The notes under the pieces: generated by a model
Seen by the model: the letters and a program-made list of their open reading frames with translations, nothing else
The model's database searches: none
What the model was told of the DNA's origin: nothing
Part shown: one piece after another, positions 4,970 through 9,076 of the stretch
How positions within the stretch are numbered: position 1 is the stretch's first letter
Layout of the letters: each line of letters starts with the position of its first letter
Program-made: the position numbers and the translations under genes
DNA from: Prevotella sp.
Lineage (GTDB): Bacteria > Bacillota > Clostridia > Oscillospirales > Ruminococcaceae
Direction of reading: 5' to 3'
Assembly: GCA_023663025.1 (NCBI GenBank)
Contig: JAMPIC010000049.1
Span: forward strand, 1 to 9,076
Length of the DNA stretch: 9,076 nt

Positions 4970-6250
4970 ATGAAGCTCAGATTTTACAACGCGCAAATAC
5001 TTACAATGGAAAATACCGAAATTTTCGGCGGAGAAGTCTGCACCGACGGAGATACCATTGTATATGTCGGCAAAGAAAAACGGGAGGGCAAATTCGACCG
5101 CGAAATAAACCTTTGCGGAAACCTTATCATGCCCTCTTTCAAAAACGCCCACACCCATTCGGCAATGACTTTCCTGCGTTCCTACGCGGACGATATGCCC
5201 CTTAACGATTGGCTGTTCAAGCAGGTCTTTCCCATGGAGGACAAGCTCACTCCCGACGACGTTTATCACCTTACCAAACTTGCGGCACTTGAATATTTTT
5301 CGGGAGGAACTACTGCGGCGTTCGATATGTATTTCCACCCCGACAGGGTGATAGACGCCGCTCTGGAAACAGGTCTGCGCATCGTGATCTGCGGCGCGGT
5401 CTCGGGGGGGAATAACACCGCCGATTACGATTCCGCCCTTTCCCGTCTGGAGGATTACCATAAAAGGTTTAACAGTATGGGCGCTTCCGTTTCCTTTAAA
5501 ATGGGCTTTCACGCCGAGTACACCACAGATATTTCCATACTTAAAGGAATAGCGGAGCTTGCCAAAAAGTACAAGCAGCCTCTCTACACCCACAACAGCG
5601 AGACGGCAAACGAGGTGCAGGGCTGTATGGAACGTCACGGCATGACACCCACCGCGCTGATGGAAAGCCTCGGTATGTTTGAGTACGGCGGCGGCGGATT
5701 CCACTGCGTACACATGACCGACGAGGATCTGGATATTTTCAGGCGGCGCGGACTGTGGGCGGTGACAAATCCCTGCTCCAACTGCAAGCTTGCCAGCGGT
5801 ATAGCTCCTCTGGACAAAATGAACGCCATGGGAATAAACCTCGCCATAGGTACGGACGGTCCCGCCAGCAACAACGCGCTGGATATGTTCCGCGAGATGT
5901 ACCTTGCTTCGGTTCTTCAGAAAATCCGCGAGGACAACGCCGCCGCAATGCCCGCCGAGGCTGTGCTCAAAGCGGCGGTATCGGGCGGTGCGCTTGCGAT
6001 GGGTCTGACGGACTGCGACGTTCTTGCCGAGGGCAAAAAAGCGGATATGATGATAATCGATATGAACCGTCCCAATATGCAGCCCGTGAACAACACGGTG
6101 AAAAATCTTGTCTTTGCGGGAACAAGGGACAACGTGAAGATGACGGTAAGCGGAGGAGTTATCGTTTACGAGGACGGAAAGTTTCCCGAAGCCGACGCGG
6201 AAAAGATCTATGCCGAGGCAAACAGGATCATCGCGGAGAAAAAAGGGTAA
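4970..6250 (+). CDS. mtaD: Amidohydrolase, 5'-methylthioadenosine/S-adenosylhomocysteine deaminase family
   Basis: Predicted to hydrolytically deaminate adenine-type nucleosides such as MTA and SAH to the inosine forms, in SAM by-product salvage. The 426-residue cytosolic TIM-barrel enzyme shows the metal-dependent amidohydrolase set: H61 and H63 in NAHTHSAMTFLR, H208 and E211 in THNSETANE, a further His in HCVHM (245-248) and D296 in GTDGPASNN. The segment LRSYADDMPLNDWL after HxH is typical of MTA/SAH deaminases. The usual HAPYT segment reads HAEYT here (H181), so substrate preference is less certain; relatives include guanine deaminase-like and SsnA-like enzymes. The ATG at 4970 is supported by AAAGGAG with an 8-nt spacer; a start 15 codons upstream overlaps the promoter. 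It appears monocistronic, and no clear terminator follows. Confidence 0.82.
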   Translation: MKLRFYNAQILTMENTEIFGGEVCTDGDTIVYVGKEKREGKFDREINLCGNLIMPSFKNAHTHSAMTFLRSYADDMPLNDWLFKQVFPMEDKLTPDDVYHLTKLAALEYFSGGTTAAFDMYFHPDRVIDAALETGLRIVICGAVSGGNNTADYDSALSRLEDYHKRFNSMGASVSFKMGFHAEYTTDISILKGIAELAKKYKQPLYTHNSETANEVQGCMERHGMTPTALMESLGMFEYGGGGFHCVHMTDEDLDIFRRRGLWAVTNPCSNCKLASGIAPLDKMNAMGINLAIGTDGPASNNALDMFREMYLASVLQKIREDNAAAMPAEAVLKAAVSGGALAMGLTDCDVLAEGKKADMMIIDMNRPNMQPVNNTVKNLVFAGTRDNVKMTVSGGVIVYEDGKFPEADAEKIYAEANRIIAEKKG

Positions 6251-6571
6251 GGAGATCAAGGTATTAATTTCCAAATAAATGCACAAAAAGTTTTGCGGAA
6301 ATTGCGTGTTAATTGTGCATTGTGACGGAATATATAGTCGAAAATGTTAAATTACCTTTGAATATTGTCGATTTGCCTTACTTAAAAACCCATAAATTAC
6401 TTTTTTTTACAATTGAGCGGATCGCTCCGAAAGCCGATTTAGTTAAGATGCACAATTTTTTTAAGCAAAATTTGGCTTGTCAGCAAATAAAATGGAATAA
6501 TATTCCTTTTGATGGCGAATAATTTCCTAAAGTTTTGTGGAATGTGTACAAAAACGCATTGTAAAAACTCC
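6251..6571. other. AT-rich intergenic stretch without a convincing gene
   Basis: About 320 nt, clearly richer in A/T than the flanking genes. It contains a 9-bp inverted repeat AATGCACAA (6278-6286) / TTGTGCATT (6313-6321) and a third copy of ATGCACAA at 6448-6455. There is also a small hairpin GAGCG-GAT-CGCTC (6415-6427). A 69-codon open frame (6313-6522) starts with TTG and has no ribosome binding site, so I do not call it. Bases 6491-6510 are identical to a stretch inside the integrase gene. I see no known riboswitch. Confidence 0.6.
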
Positions 6572-6600
6572 TTGACAAACAGCGGTTTGGCGATTATAAT
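6572..6600 (+). promoter_or_regulatory. Consensus promoter of the 3D-domain gene
   Basis: Perfect -35 TTGACA (6572-6577) and perfect -10 TATAAT (6595-6600) with 17-bp spacing. Transcription should begin near 6607, which rules out the longer in-frame extension of the gene that would start at 6509. Confidence 0.92.
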
Positions 6601-6637
6601 GGATAAAGTTGCTGAACGGTTACACAAACGCAGTTTT

Positions 6638-6654
6638 TGTAACGATTTTGTAAC
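6638..6654 (+). promoter_or_regulatory. WalR-type direct repeat in the leader
   Basis: TGTAAC-N5-TGTAAC (6638-6643 and 6649-6654) exactly fits the WalR (YycF) consensus TGTWAH-N5-TGTWAH, which in Bacillus and Staphylococcus controls cell-wall hydrolase genes. An inverted half-site GTTACA lies at 6619-6624, so TGTAAC can also pair in RNA with either repeat copy. The site is about 30 nt downstream of the predicted start, a position more typical of repression than activation. Confidence 0.55.
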
Positions 6655-6673
6655 CGGATTGAAAGGAGTCTTT

Positions 6674-7714
6674 ATGAGTAATAATGCAAAGAACCGCTGC
6701 GGACTTGTTTCCGCTGCTGCAAATTGTAAAAAAATCTTAAAGAACTTGAAAAAAACAAACCCCGAAAAACTCAGAGCAGCCGCAGTTTCACTGGGAGCGA
6801 TCGCGCTTTCCGCAGCCGCTGTTATCTCGGCGGCGGCGCTGAATTACGGCGACGAAACGCTTTCGGCAGTTATAGAAGCTCCCGTTTCCTCAGCCGCCGT
6901 TGTAACGCCTATCCCTCCGAAAGAGTATGACGTAAGGATAAGCGTTGACGGCAGGAACGTGGGCGTGAAATGTTCCGGAACGGTATCCGACGCTCTTTCG
7001 GCTGCCGGAGTTACTGTTTACGACGACGATCTTATCAATATAGGTTTCAGCGAACCCCTCAACAGCAGAACCAATATCGTTGTCAACCGCGTGGACATCG
7101 AGGAAGTGGTAGAGGTGAAAACCATCGAATACGCCACAAAATACCGCGAGGACGACTCTTATCTCATAGGCTACACGGAGACCATCGTGGACGGTGAGGA
7201 GGGCGAGATCGAGACAACAAAACGTCTTGTTTATGTAGACGGCGAGCTTGTTTCCACAGCTGTGATCGACAAAGACGTTACCGATCCGGTAGATGAGATC
7301 ATCGTTGTGGGAACAAAGGAAGAAGAACCCGAGCCGGAGCCGGAACCTGTATATCAGGCTCCCGCAGCCGTTTACACGGCAGATGTTACTCTTGACGCCA
7401 ATGGTACGCCCATCAGCTATTCACAGGTGCTGACAGGTTCTTCCTGCGCTTATACCGCTCCTGCGGGATCGCTTACTTCTACGGGAAGAACAGCCGGCGT
7501 GGGACTTGTAGCTGTCAATCCCGACATTATTCCCTACGGAACGGAGCTTTACATCACTTCCGCCGACGGTTCAAAGGTATACGGCTATGCAATTGCAGCC
7601 GATACGGGCGGAGCGGTCATGAGAGGAAGCATTATTGTAGATCTTTTTATGAATTCCGACAGCGACTGCTATGATTGGGGACGGCGCGACGTTAATGTCT
7701 ATTTCCTCAGCTGA
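6674..7714 (+). CDS. Cell-wall protein with DUF348, G5 and 3D domains (YabE/Rpf2-like)
   Basis: Likely a peptidoglycan-remodelling factor acting outside the membrane. The 346-residue protein has a basic N-terminus and one hydrophobic segment (about 33-57), serving as signal or anchor. A DUF348 domain (about 86-130, VRISVDGRNVGVKCSGTVSDALSAAG) and a G5-like domain (about 134-214) come next. A Glu-Pro repeat spacer (216-225) leads to a C-terminal 3D domain (about 268-345). The 3D domain shows PDIIPYGTELYI, AADTGGAV with D310, VDLF with D323 and WGRRDVNVYFL, as in YabE, YocH and the stationary-phase Rpf2/Sps proteins, where it is thought to be muralytic. AAAGGAG at 6662-6668 sits 5 nt before the ATG. 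A consensus promoter and a WalR-like box precede it, and a terminator follows. Confidence 0.87.
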   Translation: MSNNAKNRCGLVSAAANCKKILKNLKKTNPEKLRAAAVSLGAIALSAAAVISAAALNYGDETLSAVIEAPVSSAAVVTPIPPKEYDVRISVDGRNVGVKCSGTVSDALSAAGVTVYDDDLINIGFSEPLNSRTNIVVNRVDIEEVVEVKTIEYATKYREDDSYLIGYTETIVDGEEGEIETTKRLVYVDGELVSTAVIDKDVTDPVDEIIVVGTKEEEPEPEPEPVYQAPAAVYTADVTLDANGTPISYSQVLTGSSCAYTAPAGSLTSTGRTAGVGLVAVNPDIIPYGTELYITSADGSKVYGYAIAADTGGAVMRGSIIVDLFMNSDSDCYDWGRRDVNVYFLS

Positions 7715-7786
7715 ACAACAATTTTCGCGGAAACCGGTTCTCCCAAGAGGATCGTTTTCCGGCAAGCTTTGATGCTTATAAGAGAG

Positions 7787-7830
7787 CAAAAAACGGGAAG
7801 CCGCAAGCTCCCCGCTTTTTGTTTGATTTT
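7787..7830 (+). terminator. Intrinsic terminator of the 3D-domain gene
   Basis: A 15-bp imperfect stem (7787-7801 with 7807-7821, two mismatches), a 5-nt loop CGCAA, and a T-run in and after the right arm. Confidence 0.75.
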
Positions 7831-7884
7831 GTCCGGATTTCATTGCGGAGCTGCATTTATGCAGAACTGCACTTTAAGTTTTAC

Positions 7885-7913
7885 TTGACAAATCTGCTTG
7901 AATGTGTTACAAT
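7885..7913 (+). promoter_or_regulatory. tRNA-Leu promoter
   Basis: -35 TTGACA (7885-7890) and -10 TACAAT (7908-7913), 17-bp spacing, with a TGT extended -10 element. Transcription would begin only a few bases before the mature tRNA 5' end. Confidence 0.88.
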
Positions 7914-7924
7914 ATAAATATCGT

Positions 7925-8011
7925 GCCGCTGTGGTGGAATAGGCAGACACAAGGGACTTAAAATCCCTCGGAGTAAAATCCGTACCGGTTCAAGTCCGGT
8001 TAGCGGCACCA
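7925..8011 (+). tRNA. tRNA-Leu (anticodon UAA)
   Basis: An 87-nt class II tRNA with encoded CCA. The acceptor stem GCCGCTG/TAGCGGC closes with a final G-T pair. The anticodon stem AGGGA/TCCCT carries loop CTTAAAA, giving anticodon TAA at 7959-7961, which reads UUA codons. A long variable arm (CGGA/TCCG) and a T arm ACCGG-TTCAAGT-CCGGT complete it. The long variable arm supports leucine. Its 3' half is a plausible integration target for the neighbouring recombinase. Confidence 0.97.
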
Positions 8012-8014
8012 GTT

Positions 8015-8063
8015 ACATCTCCGCAAAGCCCGTAAAACAGGCGTTTGCGGAGATGTTTTTTTG
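8015..8063 (+). terminator. Intrinsic terminator after tRNA-Leu
   Basis: A perfect 13-bp stem (8015-8027 with 8044-8056), an inner GCC/GGC, and a run of T after the right arm. It starts 4 nt after the CCA end. Confidence 0.9.
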
Positions 8064-8165
8064 CTTTCAGCCGCAGTTGGTCATTGAATGGTCTTTATTT
8101 AAAAAATTTTCTAATGACCTGTGAAAAGTAAGAACTTTTCTTTCAGCTTTATGTAACTTCTCATA
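8064..8165. other. AT-rich gap between tRNA terminator and integrase end
   Basis: About 100 nt with inverted repeats GGTCATT (8079-8085) / AATGACC (8113-8119) and GAAAAGT-N4-ACTTTTC (8123-8140). Such repeats near an integrase and a tRNA can be recombinase arm or core sites, but no second att copy is available in the window. The second hairpin may equally be a weak 3' end signal. Confidence 0.35.
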
Positions 8166-9076
8166 CTATTCACATTTTTTGTTATCGGAACAAGTTAGCG
8201 GAAGTGCCTCGGCTACCGCCTCCATAGCGGCAACCTGCGCTGTTCGGAACGTATGAGCGTAAATCTGCAAAGTTGTCGAAGCGTCAGAATGCCCTAAGCA
8301 ACTTTGCACCGTCTTAACGTCCACGCCTGCGTTGATGAGAAGAGAGGCGTTCAGGTGGCGCATAGAGTGATTTGAAACATACCGCATACCCGTCCGCTTG
8401 CAGAACTGTTTGAAGAAGTAACCGGGCGCGGAACGGTCAAGCGTCAAGCCGTTCCACTTTGTAAAAATGCGGTCGGTTTCGACCCACTTTGAGCCGACTT
8501 TTTCACGTTGGACGTCTTGCAGGCTTTTCCATTTTATCAGCATATCAATCACGCCTTGGGGAATTTTTAAACTCCTGCGGCTTTGGGACGTTTTGGGAGT
8601 TTCGGTGTAAAGTCCGCCCTTTTCTTTTGAGTACAAGCAAGTGCGGTTTACCGTGATAACATTGGTACTAAAATCAATATCTTTCCACTCCAAACCGAGC
8701 AACTCGCCGAGACGGAAACCTGTGTAAATTGCAAGCGTGTAGAACAGGACGTATTTGTAATTTACCTCGTCCTCTTTGCTGAAAAGTTCCAGCAGGCGTT
8801 GAGCCTCCTCAATGGAATAATATTCCTTTTCGGGAGTAATCACCTTCGGAATTGTTACGTTCCTGCACGGGTTGGACGGTATCATCTGCATTTTTACAGC
8901 GTAATCGCAGATTGTGGAAATCATTGAAACGTGCAGCTTTATTGTCTTTGTGGAAAGCTTTCCGCTGTTGCGTTTGCTGCCGCCATCGCGCTCCGAACCG
9001 CAAAGGTCAACAACAAACTTCTGAATTTCACGGGTAGTCAGCTTGTCGAGCCTAATGTGACCGATTGCGGCGTACA
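8166..9076 (-). CDS. Tyrosine recombinase / phage- or ICE-type integrase (5' end off window)
   Basis: Catalyses site-specific insertion and excision of a mobile element. 302 residues plus the stop are visible; the frame stays open to the window edge, so the N-terminus is missing. An internal ATG at 8924 is not the real start, because the preceding 50 residues (GHIRLDKLTTREIQKF to STKTIKLHVS) are clearly the SAM-like core-binding domain. In visible-fragment numbering the catalytic set is complete: R121 (TGFRLGE), K161 (TPKTSQSRR), H236 and R239 (HSMRH), H262 (LGHSD) and Y272 (IYAHT). It is convergent with tRNA-Leu, its stop lying 155 nt from the tRNA 3' end. This fits an element integrated at that tRNA, with the rest to the right. 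Confidence 0.94.
   Translation of the reverse strand, partial: YAAIGHIRLDKLTTREIQKFVVDLCGSERDGGSKRNSGKLSTKTIKLHVSMISTICDYAVKMQMIPSNPCRNVTIPKVITPEKEYYSIEEAQRLLELFSKEDEVNYKYVLFYTLAIYTGFRLGELLGLEWKDIDFSTNVITVNRTCLYSKEKGGLYTETPKTSQSRRSLKIPQGVIDMLIKWKSLQDVQREKVGSKWVETDRIFTKWNGLTLDRSAPGYFFKQFCKRTGMRYVSNHSMRHLNASLLINAGVDVKTVQSCLGHSDASTTLQIYAHTFRTAQVAAMEAVAEALPLTCSDNKKCE

Noticed and set aside
4946..6286. 446-codon minus-strand frame opposite mtaD
   Set aside because: Shadow frame: His/Val-rich translation without motifs, while the plus strand carries a complete amidohydrolase.
6491..6510. The shared 20-mer as an attachment site pair
   Set aside because: One copy is inside the integrase coding sequence, and the integrase location points to the tRNA 3' end as the target.
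6313..6522. 69-codon frame in the AT-rich gap
   Set aside because: TTG start, no ribosome binding site, no known motif, and codon use unlike the neighbours. It could be an eroded gene but cannot be supported.
6509..6673. N-terminal extension of the 3D-domain protein
   Set aside because: The in-frame upstream start lies before the consensus promoter at 6572-6600; the ATG at 6674 has its own AAAGGAG.
6601..6673. c-di-AMP (ydaO-type) riboswitch before the wall gene
   Set aside because: Such riboswitches often precede related wall genes, but the leader is only about 67 nt and lacks the conserved G-rich segments.

Overview
The window looks like chromosomal DNA from a gut-type Clostridia (Ruminococcus/Oscillospiraceae-like). 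Supporting signs are a base composition near 50% GC, strong AGGAGG-type ribosome binding sites, an rpsF-ssb-rpsR operon, a cysteine-rich S18, a holin of the TcdE/phage-lysis type, and GC-rich palindromic intergenic repeats of the kind common in these genomes. Species cannot be told from the sequence alone.

Layout from left to right. Positions 1-130 hold a tight array of five GC-rich hairpins. L-aspartate oxidase (nadB, minus strand) follows with its own promoter. A roughly 170-nt nested palindromic element separates it from the divergent rpsF-ssb-rpsR operon, which has a consensus promoter and a leader that could fold over its ribosome binding site. After rpsR come a terminator, a second shorter copy of the palindromic repeat and another terminator. 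Next is a two-gene endolysin-holin cassette with its own promoter. A palindrome lies between the -35 and -10 boxes, and a terminator-like hairpin lies between the promoter and the first gene. A strong terminator closes the cassette. A monocistronic MTA/SAH-deaminase-type amidohydrolase (mtaD-like) follows, then an AT-rich gap without a convincing gene. A secreted or membrane-anchored DUF348-G5-3D cell-wall protein comes next, with a consensus promoter and a perfect WalR-type direct repeat in its leader. A tRNA-Leu(UAA) with its own promoter and terminator is followed by a convergent tyrosine recombinase that runs off the right edge.

How the parts fit: nadB, rpsF-ssb-rpsR, mtaD, the 3D protein and the tRNA look like resident chromosomal genes. 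The integrase next to the tRNA 3' end suggests that an integrated element starts at about 8000 and continues beyond the window. The most unusual part is the isolated lysis cassette at 3537-4873. It has endolysin and holin but no phage structural genes nearby, is insulated on both sides by terminators, and has a promoter layout suggesting tight control. Two genes here act on peptidoglycan (the amidase and the 3D protein), each with its own distinctive control region.
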